Source of the DNA: Lachnospiraceae bacterium
GTDB taxonomy: Bacteria; Bacillota; Clostridia; Lachnospirales; Lachnospiraceae
Length of the DNA: 47,999 bases
NCBI GenBank assembly: GCA_016290595.1
Contig: JAEEUR010000006.1
Location: 1-47,999, forward strand
Direction: 5' to 3'
The notes under the pieces were generated by a model that saw only the letters and a program-made list of their open reading frames with translations, made no database searches and was not told where the DNA came from. This document shows positions 24,856 through 32,645 of the stretch, one piece after another (the stretch's first letter is position 1; each line of letters starts with the position of its first letter). Made by a program: the position numbers and the translations under genes.

Positions 24856-24893
24856 CCTTCCCCTTGAGGGGAAGGTGTCACGCGCAGCGTGAC
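24856..24893. repeat. REP-like double hairpin inside the hydrogenase operon
   Basis: Two perfect adjacent hairpins: CCTTCCCC/GGGGAAGG (24856-24875, loop TTGA) and GTCACGC/GCGTGAC (24877-24893, loop GCA), followed by GGATGAGG. The pattern resembles short dispersed intergenic repeats common in gut Clostridia. It lies in the 100-bp gap between hypA and mrpE, where it may act as an attenuator, mRNA stabiliser or processing site. Confidence 0.75.
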
Positions 24894-24917
24894 GGATGAG
24901 GTATATAGAAGCAGCGT

Positions 24918-25259
24918 TTATTCGACCAGCAGGTCCGTGAGCTTGTAGCCGCTTCCGCCGGTCAGGCGGATCTTCTCGCTCCCGCAGACGGGACAGACGT
25001 ACAGCCCCCGGCGTCCTTCGCTTTCGGCCCCGCAGGCTTCACAGCGGATCTGCGGCGGCACGTAGGAGGCGGCGACCTTCGCGCCTTCCGCCGCGGTTCC
25101 CCGGGAAAGCTCCTTCAGGGCGTGCTCCAGATAGGAGGGCACCACGCCGGAAAGGACGCCGATCTCGAGGCGGATCTCCAGGATCCGCACGGCGCCGTTT
25201 TCCTGAGCCAGCGGCAGGGCGGTCCGCAGGATCTGCTCGGCGATAGCGGTCTCGTGCAT
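24918..25259 (-). CDS. hypA: Hydrogenase nickel-insertion protein HypA
   Basis: Nickel chaperone of 113 residues that helps load Ni into the hydrogenase large subunit. It has the N-terminal Ni site MHETAIA (His2), a central LEIRLEIGVLSGV strand, and a zinc site made of two CxxC pairs (RCEACGAES and YVCPVCGSE). The gene begins 3 bases after the large-subunit stop, in the structural operon and apart from the other hyp genes, so chaperone and target are made together. No hypB is in this window. Confidence 0.95.
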   Translation of the reverse strand: MHETAIAEQILRTALPLAQENGAVRILEIRLEIGVLSGVVPSYLEHALKELSRGTAAEGAKVAASYVPPQIRCEACGAESEGRRGLYVCPVCGSEKIRLTGGSGYKLTDLLVE

Positions 25260-25262
25260 GGC

Positions 25263-26345
25263 TTAACGGTCCATACAGGAGAAGCACGGGTCGATGCTGG
25301 CGATGATCAGTCCGGCGTCAGCCACGGAGTTGCCCCGCAGCATGACCGGCACCGTCGGCGCGTTCTTGAAGGTCGGCACGTGGATGCTCACGCGCTTGGT
25401 GTACTCGGTCCCGTTCGTGACCAGCTTGTAGCAGAGCTGGCCGCGCGGCGCTTCATGGCGCACCATGTATTCGCCGGCCTTGATCTTCGGGATGCGGTAG
25501 CCCAGGTTGATGGCGCCCTTCGGCAGAAGATCCAGGGCCTGGCGGATGATCTTGATGCTCTCGAAGTTCTCCAGCACGCGGATCACGACGCGGCTGAACA
25601 CGTCGCAGGTATCGAAGACGGCGATATCGAAATCAAAGTCGTCGTAGCTCGAATACGGCGCGTCCTTGCGCACGTCGACGGGAATGCCCGAAGCTCTGGC
25701 GTGAGGGCCGACCGCGCCGATGCGCAGCGCGTCTTCCTTCGTCAGGACGCCGACGCCTTTGGTGCGCAGCGCGACGGTCTTGTCGGCCAGCAGCATGTCC
25801 TTGATCACGTTCATGGAAGCTTCGATCTTATCCAGCATGGCCAGCACGTTCTTGCGGGTCTCATCCGAGATGTCGCGGCGGGCGCCGCCGATGGTCACCA
25901 TGCCGTAGTTGACGCGGTTGCCGGTGATCTCTTCCAGGATGTCCATGATGGCTTCGCGGTCGTCCCAGCTGTGCATGAACAGGGAATCGTGGCCGATCAG
26001 GTGCAGGGCGATGCCCAGCCACAGATAGTGGGAGTGCAGGCGTTCCAGCTCCGCGATGATGACGCGGATGTACTGGCCGCGCTTGGGCACCTCGATCTCG
26101 CCGATGGCTTCGCAGGCCATGGCGTAGGCCAGCGCATGCGAATGCGAGCAGATGCCGCAGACGCGCTCCACCATGACGAGGTTCTGGATAAAGTTTTTCT
26201 GCTGTGCCAGCTTTTCGATGCCGCGGTGATTGTAGCCGATGAAGACTTCGGCATCCTTGATCTCTTCGCCTTCCACGTGCAGTCTGGCGTGGACCGGCTC
26301 TTCCAAAGCGGGATGGTAAGGCCCGATGGGGACGATATAGCTCAT
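25263..26345 (-). CDS. [NiFe] hydrogenase large (catalytic) subunit, group 4 (MbhL/EchE-like), without C-terminal extension
   Basis: Catalytic subunit of 360 residues. The NiFe site is formed by ERVCGICSHSHA (two Cys near 62-65) and the C-terminal DPCFSCMDR, so this is a real hydrogenase and not a NuoD-like relative. Group 4 marks include the HPALEEPVH start, RGIEKLAQQ, and the ARASGIPVDVRKD region. The protein stops directly after DPCFSCMDR. That Arg is the residue after which maturation proteases normally cut, so there is no tail to remove. The start overlaps the upstream gene by 4 bases (ATGA). Likely reaction: 2 H+ plus reduced ferredoxin to H2, with ion pumping. Confidence 0.95.
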   Translation of the reverse strand: MSYIVPIGPYHPALEEPVHARLHVEGEEIKDAEVFIGYNHRGIEKLAQQKNFIQNLVMVERVCGICSHSHALAYAMACEAIGEIEVPKRGQYIRVIIAELERLHSHYLWLGIALHLIGHDSLFMHSWDDREAIMDILEEITGNRVNYGMVTIGGARRDISDETRKNVLAMLDKIEASMNVIKDMLLADKTVALRTKGVGVLTKEDALRIGAVGPHARASGIPVDVRKDAPYSSYDDFDFDIAVFDTCDVFSRVVIRVLENFESIKIIRQALDLLPKGAINLGYRIPKIKAGEYMVRHEAPRGQLCYKLVTNGTEYTKRVSIHVPTFKNAPTVPVMLRGNSVADAGLIIASIDPCFSCMDR

Positions 26346-26737
26346 TCCTTGGCCTCCTTTCCGTGAGCTTTTTTGATCAGCTCATCCATGGGGGTGACCA
26401 GGATCTGGCCCTGGCCTTCCAGCATGGTGTCGGGCAGGAACAGGCGCTTCGAAACGTCCAGTCCTTCAAAGGTCAGGCCCATGAGCTCGTTGATCTCGCG
26501 CTCCGGCCATTCGGCGCCGAGATCGTAGATGTCGGCGATGCTGGGAAGGACGGATTCCCCTTCCACGACGTAGGATTCGATCCCGCCCTTGACTTCGAAT
26601 TCGTAGGAAACGTTGGGCTTCCCGTCGTCCTCGAAATAGGCGTGGATCATGGCAAGAGGAACGCCTTCGGCCCGCAGCTTTTCGGCTGTCGGGCGCAGCT
26701 CCTCTTTGGTGATGCTGTGCTTATGATAGGTCTGCAT
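26342..26737 (-). CDS. Hydrogenase subunit, NuoC/30-kDa family (MbhK/EchD-like)
   Basis: Soluble subunit of 131 residues related to the complex I 30-kDa protein: VSYEFEVKGGIESYVV, then LPSIADIYDLGAEWPEREINELMGLTF with the conserved WxERE-type motif, then RLFLPD. It packs against the large subunit, whose gene follows with a 4-base overlap. ATG at 26737 is chosen because GAAGGAGG precedes it. First gene of the structural operon, 38 bases after the -10 box. Confidence 0.9.
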   Translation of the reverse strand: MQTYHKHSITKEELRPTAEKLRAEGVPLAMIHAYFEDDGKPNVSYEFEVKGGIESYVVEGESVLPSIADIYDLGAEWPEREINELMGLTFEGLDVSKRLFLPDTMLEGQGQILVTPMDELIKKAHGKEAKE

Positions 26738-26774
26738 AAAACCTCCTTCAGCGTTCATTTACTCAATCTGAAAT

Positions 26775-26803
26775 AGTATAACATAAAAGAAGAGGATTGT
26801 CCT
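26775..26803 (-). promoter_or_regulatory. Promoter of the hydrogenase structural operon
   Basis: Minus strand AGGACA (26798-26803), 17-base spacer, TATACT (26775-26780), in the 128-bp A+T-rich gap between hypE and the first structural gene. The -35 is weak, so an activator or read-through from hypE may contribute. Confidence 0.6.
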
Positions 26804-26865
26804 TTCTTTTTTGATGATTTTCAATATTGCTGCATAATATTTTTCTTATCCGGGCACGCCGCCTG

Positions 26866-27867
26866 TCAGCAGATGCGCGGGAACTGTGCGCCGGCGAGGG
26901 CGGTCAGGAGGCGTGAGCTGCCCCAGGGCGTGCGAAGGACCGGCAGGCCGGGGTGTTCCGCACAGACGGTCCCGATCAGCGCGGCGTTTCTGCCCTCGGG
27001 AAACTGCTTCATAAGAGCCAGGGCTTCTTCCGCTTTGTTTGCCGATACGACGGCGATCAGCTTCCCTTCGTTCGCGCTGTACAGCGGATCCAGTCCCAAA
27101 AGTTCGCAGGCGGTCCGCACGGCCGGATCCACCGGGATCGATTTTTCCGCAAGTTCAAATCCGAGGTCCGCGCTTTCCGCCAGCTCCGCGAGAACCGTGG
27201 CAAGGCCGCCGCGGGTCGGATCGCGCAGCATCTTCAGATCGGCGCCCAGACCGTAGAGGGCGGCGGCCATCGGGGCAAGATCCGCGCAGTCGGAGCTAAG
27301 ATCCGCCTCCAGCATCTGCGGATGCCTTGCCAGCAGGATGGTCAGGCCGTGATTGCCCAGGGGGCCGGAGACCAGGACTGCATCGCCGGCTTTCATGGCG
27401 GCGGGAGAGAGTCCCGGCTGCTTCAGAACGCCGATGCCGGCCGTGTTGATAAACAGCCCGTCGCAGCTGCCTTTTTCGACGACCTTGGTATCGCCGGTCA
27501 CGACGGATACGCCGGCTTTTTTGACTTCTTCGGCTGCAGAGGCGAGGATCTTCCGCAGATCCTCCGTCGGGAAGCCTTCTTCGATGACGAGGCTCAAGGA
27601 AAGGTATTTCGGCTCTCCGCCGGCCATCGCGACGTCATTCAAGGTCCCGCAGACCGCCAGCTTCCCGATGTTTCCGCCCGGGAAGAAGAGCGGCGAGACG
27701 ACGAAGCTGTCGGTGGAAAAAACGAGCTGCTCCGCGCCGGGAAGCACGGCGCCGTCGCCGAGAGAAGAAAGAAAAGAATTGCCGAAGGCCGGCAGGATCA
27801 GTTCGCGGATCAGCGCGGACGTTTTCCGCCCGCCGCTGCCGTAATCTAAAGTAATATATTCATCCAT
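26866..27867 (-). CDS. hypE: Hydrogenase maturation protein HypE
   Basis: Converts the carbamoyl group on its C-terminal Cys into thiocyanate, the source of the cyanide ligands of the NiFe site. It has 333 residues, starts DEYITLDYGSGGRKTS, has GDGAVL and FSTDSFVVSPLFFPGG (PurM-like ATP-binding fold) and ends with the invariant PRIC. ATG at 27867 is chosen because GGGAG precedes it and the family's typical N-terminus begins there. It follows hypD by 28 bases. Confidence 0.95.
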   Translation of the reverse strand: MDEYITLDYGSGGRKTSALIRELILPAFGNSFLSSLGDGAVLPGAEQLVFSTDSFVVSPLFFPGGNIGKLAVCGTLNDVAMAGGEPKYLSLSLVIEEGFPTEDLRKILASAAEEVKKAGVSVVTGDTKVVEKGSCDGLFINTAGIGVLKQPGLSPAAMKAGDAVLVSGPLGNHGLTILLARHPQMLEADLSSDCADLAPMAAALYGLGADLKMLRDPTRGGLATVLAELAESADLGFELAEKSIPVDPAVRTACELLGLDPLYSANEGKLIAVVSANKAEEALALMKQFPEGRNAALIGTVCAEHPGLPVLRTPWGSSRLLTALAGAQFPRIC

Positions 27868-27895
27868 AACGATAACTCCCTGCCCGATCGCCCTG

Positions 27896-28909
27896 TCAGA
27901 AACTCCGGTACGTCCACGCAGCCGCACAGCTGCCCTCGCTGGAGACCATGCAGGGTCCGAGCGGCGCCTCCGGCGTGCAGACCTTCCCGAAGAAGGGACA
28001 GCCGGCCGGTTCGATCTTCCCGCAGATCACCTCGCCGCAGCGGCAGGCGGTCGGCGCCGTCTGCCGGGGCAGGCTGATTCCAAACTTTATGGCGGCGTCC
28101 CACGCCGCATATTCGCCGTTCAGCGCATAGGCGCTGCCTTCGATATAACCGAGCCCGCGCCAGAGCGCACCGTCTGGCCGCGTCATTTCCTCCATCAGCG
28201 CCAGCGCCAGCGGATTGCCCTCCGGCGAAACGGCGCGCGTGTAAGTGTTGACCAGGCGGGGATCCTTCTCCCGGACCTGCCGCAGCAGCTCCTTCACGGA
28301 GAGCCAGATATCGGCCGGCTCGAAGCCGCTGATGACGGCCGGCAGCCGGTATTCTTCGGGAAGGAAACGGAAGCCCTTTTCCCCTATGATCACGGCCACG
28401 TGGCCGGGACAAAGAAAACCGTCGATGCGGCTTTCGGAATCCGCGAGCAAAGCCCGGACGGCCGGTTCGATGCGGCGCAGCAGCATGAAAACGCTGAAAT
28501 TACTGACGTTTTTAACGCGGGCGGCTTTGACGGCGGCCAGCGTTCCCGGCGCGGTGGTCTCAAATCCGACGCCGGCAAAGACGTATTCCTGCCCGGGATC
28601 GCGCTCCGCCATGGAAAGCGCGTCCATAGGAGAAAAGACCATTTCCACGCGGGCGCCGCGCGCCTTTTCCTTCAGCAGGCTGAGTTCCGGTGAAGTGCCG
28701 GGGACCCGCAGCATGTCGCCGTAGGTGCAGACGGTAAGATGCGGCCGGCGGGCGAGGCTCACCAACGCGTCGATGGCTTCCGGCGGCGTCACGCAGACGG
28801 GGCAACCGGGGCCGGAGAGGAGCTTTACGCCTTCCGGAAGCAGCTGCTTTAAGCCCGCCCGCGCGATGGCGTGGGTGTGCGTCCCGCAGATTTCCATAAG
28901 GCGGATCAT
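27896..28909 (-). CDS. hypD: Hydrogenase maturation protein HypD
   Basis: Fe-S scaffold of 337 residues on which the Fe(CN)2CO group is assembled with HypC. Motifs: MEICGTHTHAIARAG, LLSGPGCPVCVTP (Fe-binding Cys), FAGVGFETTAPGT, and the C-terminal cluster ligands CRCGEVICGKIEP, CPFFGKVCTPEAPLGPC and EGSC. Overlaps hypC by four bases (ATGA). Length is shorter than some homologues, but all Cys motifs are present. Confidence 0.95.
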   Translation of the reverse strand: MIRLMEICGTHTHAIARAGLKQLLPEGVKLLSGPGCPVCVTPPEAIDALVSLARRPHLTVCTYGDMLRVPGTSPELSLLKEKARGARVEMVFSPMDALSMAERDPGQEYVFAGVGFETTAPGTLAAVKAARVKNVSNFSVFMLLRRIEPAVRALLADSESRIDGFLCPGHVAVIIGEKGFRFLPEEYRLPAVISGFEPADIWLSVKELLRQVREKDPRLVNTYTRAVSPEGNPLALALMEEMTRPDGALWRGLGYIEGSAYALNGEYAAWDAAIKFGISLPRQTAPTACRCGEVICGKIEPAGCPFFGKVCTPEAPLGPCMVSSEGSCAAAWTYRSF

Positions 28910-29151
28910 AAATAACCTCCCGCCCGGATCGCGGCCATCTCTTTTTCCACCTCGGCGGCCAGCTGCTGTGAGAGCAATGCTTCTTCGGCATCCACCCGCT
29001 CGATGGCGAAGCCGGCGTGGACCATCACGTAGTCCCCGATCTTCGGGTCTTTGATGAAATCCACGCGGACGGGGCGTCTGATCCCGTCCCGGGCGCCGAC
29101 CGCGTCGTTTCCGTTTATTTCAATGATCTTCAAAGGTACGGCAAGGCACAT
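28906..29151 (-). CDS. hypC: Hydrogenase maturation chaperone HypC
   Basis: Chaperone of 81 residues that carries the iron group from HypD to the hydrogenase large subunit. The functional N-terminus MCLAVPLKI has the essential Cys2. VRVDFIKDPKIGDYVMVHAGFAIERVD is the OB-like core of the family (VGDYVLVHAGFAI consensus). Coupled to hypD by overlap. Confidence 0.95.
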   Translation of the reverse strand: MCLAVPLKIIEINGNDAVGARDGIRRPVRVDFIKDPKIGDYVMVHAGFAIERVDAEEALLSQQLAAEVEKEMAAIRAGGYL

Positions 29152-29180
29152 AGGATTATTCCTTTAATAGTATTCTCATA

Positions 29181-29570
29181 TCAGCGAATCTGCTGATTCT
29201 TCATGAACTGCCGGATCAGTTCGATATCTTTCAGATCCTTTTCGCGGCCGAGCTCCCGTTTCATCTCAAGAAGTCCCTCCGGCGAGATCAGCTGAAATCC
29301 TTCGGCGGAAACAAGGCTGCCGACGAGCCAGTCCTCGAAGATCTCGAGAGAAGGACCGTACTTGAACCATCTTTTTCCGTCGGACGTCCGCCTGTACAGA
29401 CAGCCGTCGGCTTCCAGCTGATCGGCCATTTGGGCGGTACAGCCCAGGTCGATATCGGCGGTCTGCCCGCGGATCCCGCAGAGGACCATGGCGGCGCCGG
29501 TGAGCACCCAGTATTCGCCCCGGTCGTAGGGAAAGCGGTCCAGCTGTTCCAGGATCTCTGCTTTATTCAT
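29181..29570 (-). CDS. Nucleotidyltransferase-fold protein of unknown function
   Basis: Protein of 129 residues with the signature of minimal or DUF1814-like nucleotidyltransferases: YWVLTGAAMVLCGIRGQTADIDLG (residues about 20-43), that is the glycine-helix followed by the DxD metal pair. Then come a small domain (RWFKYGPSLEIFEDW) and a helix-rich end (KRELGREKDLKDIELI). It begins inside the hypF stop region (8-base overlap) and is followed by hypC, so it is co-transcribed with hydrogenase maturation genes. No partner HEPN or AbiEii-type toxin is adjacent. A role in maturation, regulation or as an orphan antitoxin-like enzyme cannot be decided here. Confidence 0.75.
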   Translation of the reverse strand: MNKAEILEQLDRFPYDRGEYWVLTGAAMVLCGIRGQTADIDLGCTAQMADQLEADGCLYRRTSDGKRWFKYGPSLEIFEDWLVGSLVSAEGFQLISPEGLLEMKRELGREKDLKDIELIRQFMKNQQIR

Positions 29571-31935
29571 GCGGGACCTCCCGGCTGATAATTGCGGCGC
29601 CGACCGCCAGCTGCCCGAGCGGGATCCCTTCGTCGTTCGGGGAGACGCGGCAGTGCCGGTAAACCCGGAAGCCTTCCGCTTCCAGCTTCTTCTGCAGCCG
29701 CGTGAGAATATACAGGTTCTGGAAGCTGCCACCGGAGAGAACGATCTGCTCAAAGCCTTCTTTTTCCCGGATTCGGCCGGCCAGATCTGCCGCCATCTCA
29801 ACGAGCGTATTCATAAACCGGGCGGCCAGTTCATCGGTTCCGGCGCCTTCCTGCAGCAGCCGGCAGAGCGCAGCCGTCATCGGCCGCTCGTCGAAAAGCA
29901 GGCGGCCGCTTTTTTCCATTATAGCATACGGCAGGGCAGCTTCGGTACCGCTTTTCGCGGCGGCTTCGAGCAGAACGGCGGCCTGACCTTCATAGGAAGA
30001 GCGGTCACGGATCCCGAGCAGCGCGCTGACACCGTCGAAAAGCCGGCCGATGCTGCTGCAGAAAGGCGCGTTGATGCCCTGTGAGAGCTGGAAGCGGGCG
30101 GCCTCCGCGCCCGGGAGAGCCTGGAAACGGGAAAGGGTTTTATCCACAGCGGATAGCGCATTTCCGTCGTCCCGCTCCACGGCCCACTCCAGCGCATCCG
30201 TCAGCAGTGACAGAGTGATCCGCCGGATCTCCTTCGTGCAGAGATCTCCACCGGGCAGGCGGAAGGGCCGCAGCGAGGCGGCACGGGTAAATGATTTATA
30301 GTCTCCGAGCAGGAATTCGCCGCCCCAGACGGTCCCCTCCGTGCCGTAGCCGGTGCCGTCCCAGATGATGCCGAGCGTGCGTCCGGAGAGCCCGTTGTCC
30401 GCCAGGCAGGCAGCCATGTGCGCATGATGATGCTGCACCTTTATAAGCGGCAGCAGCTCGGCAGCCGCGCGTTTTTCCGCATAGCGGGTGGTCAGATAAT
30501 CCGGGTGCAGGTCGCAGATAAGCGCCTGCGGCAGGATATCGAAAAGATTTTCGTAGTGTTTTATCGTATCTTCGTAGTGAGAGAGCGTTTCGAAATTCTT
30601 TCCTTCTCCGATATGCGGAGAGAGAAAGACCTGTGCCGTTCCGTTACTTTCTTCGGATCCGCCGTCTGCCGCGGAGGAAACGCATCTGGACAGCGCGAAG
30701 CTGGCCTTCTGCTCGGCTCCGCAGGCGAGAAGGGACAAAGCCGGACCGGGCAGAACGGCTTCGATCGGCTCTGGCGCCCAGCCGCGGGAACGGCGGGTGA
30801 AGTAAGGCTCCCCGTCCAGCTCCCACAGGAGCGAGTCGTCGCAGCGCGCCACGATATCCCGGTTATGCAGCAGGAATCCGTCGGCGATATCCGAGAGCTC
30901 CTGCAGCGCCTCGCCGTTATCCTTGATGATCGGCCTGTCGGAGAGGTTCGCACTGGTCATGATGAGCAGCGGCGGGCCGTCCTGCAGCAGCAGCTCGTGC
31001 AGCGGCGTGTACGGCAGCATGACGCCCAGCCGGTCGTTTTCACTGATCTCAAGGCAGGCTCCCGGATCTTTCTTTTTCAGCAGGACGATCGGCTTCTGAC
31101 GCGAGACAAGCAGCTTTTCCTCTGCCGGCGAGATCTCGCAGAGCAGTCGGGCGCTTTCGATATCCCGCGCCATCACAGCAAAAGGTTTTTCTTCCCGCTC
31201 CTTGCGGCGGCGCAGCTCTTTGACGCTTTCGGGCTGATCCGCCCGGCAGGCCAGATGCATGCCGCCCAGTCCCTTCACGCAGAGGATACCGCCGCGTTCC
31301 AACAGCTTTACCGCCTCCGCCAGCGCTTTTTCGCCAAGCGCTTTCGAACGGCCGGAGCGGAAATATTCCACCCTCGGACCGCAGTCCGGGCAGCAGGTCG
31401 GCTGCGCGTGATAGCGCCGGTCGGTGATCTCGTGATATTCCTTATTGCAGAGCGCGCACATCGGAAAAGCACCCATGGAAGTCAGCGGCCGGTCGTACGG
31501 CACGTCCTTCACGATGGTATAGCGCGGCCCGCAGTTGGTGCAGTTGATGAACGGATAGCGGTAGCGGCGGTTTTCAGGGTCGAAGAGTTCCCGCCGACAG
31601 TCCTCGCAGAGGCCTACGTCCGGCGATATCAGCGCCTGCCGCCCGGGCAGCACCTGCGAACTTAAGATCTGAAAATCCGTATATTTTTTCAGTTCGTCAT
31701 AGTATTCGGCCTTCACGTCCTTTATCACCGCCAGAGCGGGGGCCTTGGTCCAAAGCTCGTCGATAAAAAGCCGCACCCGTTCGGGCTCGCCTTCGATCTC
31801 GATTTCCACGCCTTTGGAGGTGTTGCGGATGAAGCCGCAGAGAGAATGATCCGTGATCTGCTTATGAATAAAGGGACGGAAGCCCACGCCCTGCACGATG
31901 CCGGAAATCCTGATATTCGCGCCGATGCGTGCCAT
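29563..31935 (-). CDS. hypF: Carbamoyltransferase HypF
   Basis: Transfers carbamoyl from carbamoyl phosphate to HypE, the first step of cyanide-ligand synthesis. It has 790 residues with the domains in order: acylphosphatase (GIVQGVGFRPFIHK, about 10-90), two zinc-finger motifs (CEDCRRELF; INCTNCGPRYT; FPMCALCNKEYH; CCPDCGP), YrdC-like domain (about 190-370) and Kae1-like domain with QHHHAHMAACLADNG and IIWDGTGYGTEGTVWGGEF. Start at 31935 is chosen because GGAGGGG lies eight bases upstream and the acylphosphatase domain begins there; the frame stays open further 5' but that part looks non-coding. First gene of the hyp operon. Confidence 0.95.
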   Translation of the reverse strand: MARIGANIRISGIVQGVGFRPFIHKQITDHSLCGFIRNTSKGVEIEIEGEPERVRLFIDELWTKAPALAVIKDVKAEYYDELKKYTDFQILSSQVLPGRQALISPDVGLCEDCRRELFDPENRRYRYPFINCTNCGPRYTIVKDVPYDRPLTSMGAFPMCALCNKEYHEITDRRYHAQPTCCPDCGPRVEYFRSGRSKALGEKALAEAVKLLERGGILCVKGLGGMHLACRADQPESVKELRRRKEREEKPFAVMARDIESARLLCEISPAEEKLLVSRQKPIVLLKKKDPGACLEISENDRLGVMLPYTPLHELLLQDGPPLLIMTSANLSDRPIIKDNGEALQELSDIADGFLLHNRDIVARCDDSLLWELDGEPYFTRRSRGWAPEPIEAVLPGPALSLLACGAEQKASFALSRCVSSAADGGSEESNGTAQVFLSPHIGEGKNFETLSHYEDTIKHYENLFDILPQALICDLHPDYLTTRYAEKRAAAELLPLIKVQHHHAHMAACLADNGLSGRTLGIIWDGTGYGTEGTVWGGEFLLGDYKSFTRAASLRPFRLPGGDLCTKEIRRITLSLLTDALEWAVERDDGNALSAVDKTLSRFQALPGAEAARFQLSQGINAPFCSSIGRLFDGVSALLGIRDRSSYEGQAAVLLEAAAKSGTEAALPYAIMEKSGRLLFDERPMTAALCRLLQEGAGTDELAARFMNTLVEMAADLAGRIREKEGFEQIVLSGGSFQNLYILTRLQKKLEAEGFRVYRHCRVSPNDEGIPLGQLAVGAAIISREVPHE

Positions 31936-31961
31936 GCCTTCATCCCCTCCCTTTGCGTGAC

Positions 31962-31990
31962 AATATAACACTTTTCCGCGGAAAGGACAA
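31962..31990 (-). promoter_or_regulatory. hypF operon promoter with a 12-bp palindrome in the spacer
   Basis: Minus strand TTGTCC (31985-31990), 17-base spacer, TATATT (31962-31967). The perfect palindrome TTTCCGCGGAAA (31973-31984) fills most of the spacer and abuts the -35, a classic place for a repressor or redox regulator to bind. Confidence 0.68.
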
Positions 31991-32042
31991 GGAGTTTTCA
32001 CGGCATAAACAGCAAACGCGGGCCGCTGCGGTACGGCTTCAT

Positions 32043-32072
32043 TTGACAAATCCGGCCCGTCTGTGCTATCTT
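32043..32072 (+). promoter_or_regulatory. Promoter of the ppi-tgt-yajC genes
   Basis: Perfect TTGACA (32043-32048), 18-base spacer, TATCTT (32067-32072) with extended TGC. Start codon at 32125. Confidence 0.78.
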
Positions 32073-32124
32073 ATGTGTCGTAAGAATTCCTTCCTTGCGG
32101 AAAGGGATCATTTCGGAGGAATCT

Positions 32125-32604
32125 ATGAGCAAAATCATCATTACCATGGAGAACGGCGGCGTGATCGAAGCGGAACTGTATCCGGAGATCGCCCCCATTA
32201 CGGTCAAAAACTTTGAAGAACTGGTCGAAAAGAAGTTTTACGACGGCCTGATCTTTCACCGCGTCATTCCGGGCTTTATGATCCAGGGCGGCTGCCCGTA
32301 CGGAACCGGCACGGGCGGTCCCGGCTACCAGATCAAGGGCGAATTTGCCGCCAACGGCGTGAAAAACGACTTAAAGCATACCCGCGGCGTGCTCTCCATG
32401 GCGCGTGCCATGCATCCGGACTCCGCCGGCTCGCAGTTCTTTATCATGCACGCGGACGCCCCGCATCTGGACGGCCAGTACGCGGCTTTCGGCAAGGTCG
32501 TGAGCGGCATGGACGTGGTGGACAAGATCGCCTCCGTCCGTACGGATTTCCGCGACAGACCCCTGAAGGAGCAGAAGATCAGAACGATCCGGCTGGCAGA
32601 CTGA
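32125..32604 (+). CDS. Cyclophilin-type peptidyl-prolyl cis-trans isomerase
   Basis: Cytosolic cyclophilin of 159 residues; it speeds proline isomerisation during folding. Motifs: APITVKNFEELVEKKFYDGL, FHRVIPGFMIQGG (catalytic Arg), SMARAMHPDSAGSQFFIM and DGQYAAFGKVVSGMDVVD. No signal peptide. ATG at 32125 follows CGGAGGA. A hairpin (GTGACGG/CCGTCAC, 32606-32627) lies between this gene and the tgt ribosome binding site and may tune tgt translation. Confidence 0.95.
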   Translation: MSKIIITMENGGVIEAELYPEIAPITVKNFEELVEKKFYDGLIFHRVIPGFMIQGGCPYGTGTGGPGYQIKGEFAANGVKNDLKHTRGVLSMARAMHPDSAGSQFFIMHADAPHLDGQYAAFGKVVSGMDVVDKIASVRTDFRDRPLKEQKIRTIRLAD

Positions 32605-32645
32605 CGTGACGGCGCTCTCCCCGTCACAGGAGAAGATACACGAAG

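Noticed and set aside
25122..26366. Open frame of 414 codons on the plus strand, antisense to the hydrogenase large subunit
   Set aside because: Rich in Asp, His, Ala, Val and Gly as expected from the complement of a G+C-rich gene. No family match and no ribosome binding site, while the minus strand encodes a complete, motif-rich protein.
29181..29570. Toxin-antitoxin pair in the hyp operon
   Set aside because: Only one nucleotidyltransferase-fold gene is present. No HEPN, AbiEii-like or other partner overlaps or adjoins it.
30418..31665. Open frame of 415 codons on the plus strand, antisense to hypF
   Set aside because: A shadow of hypF with biased Gln/Arg/Ala composition and no recognisable domain.
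31936..32049. Longer N-terminus for HypF starting near 32049
   Set aside because: The added residues do not match the acylphosphatase domain and run through the promoter region. The start at 31935 has a strong ribosome binding site.
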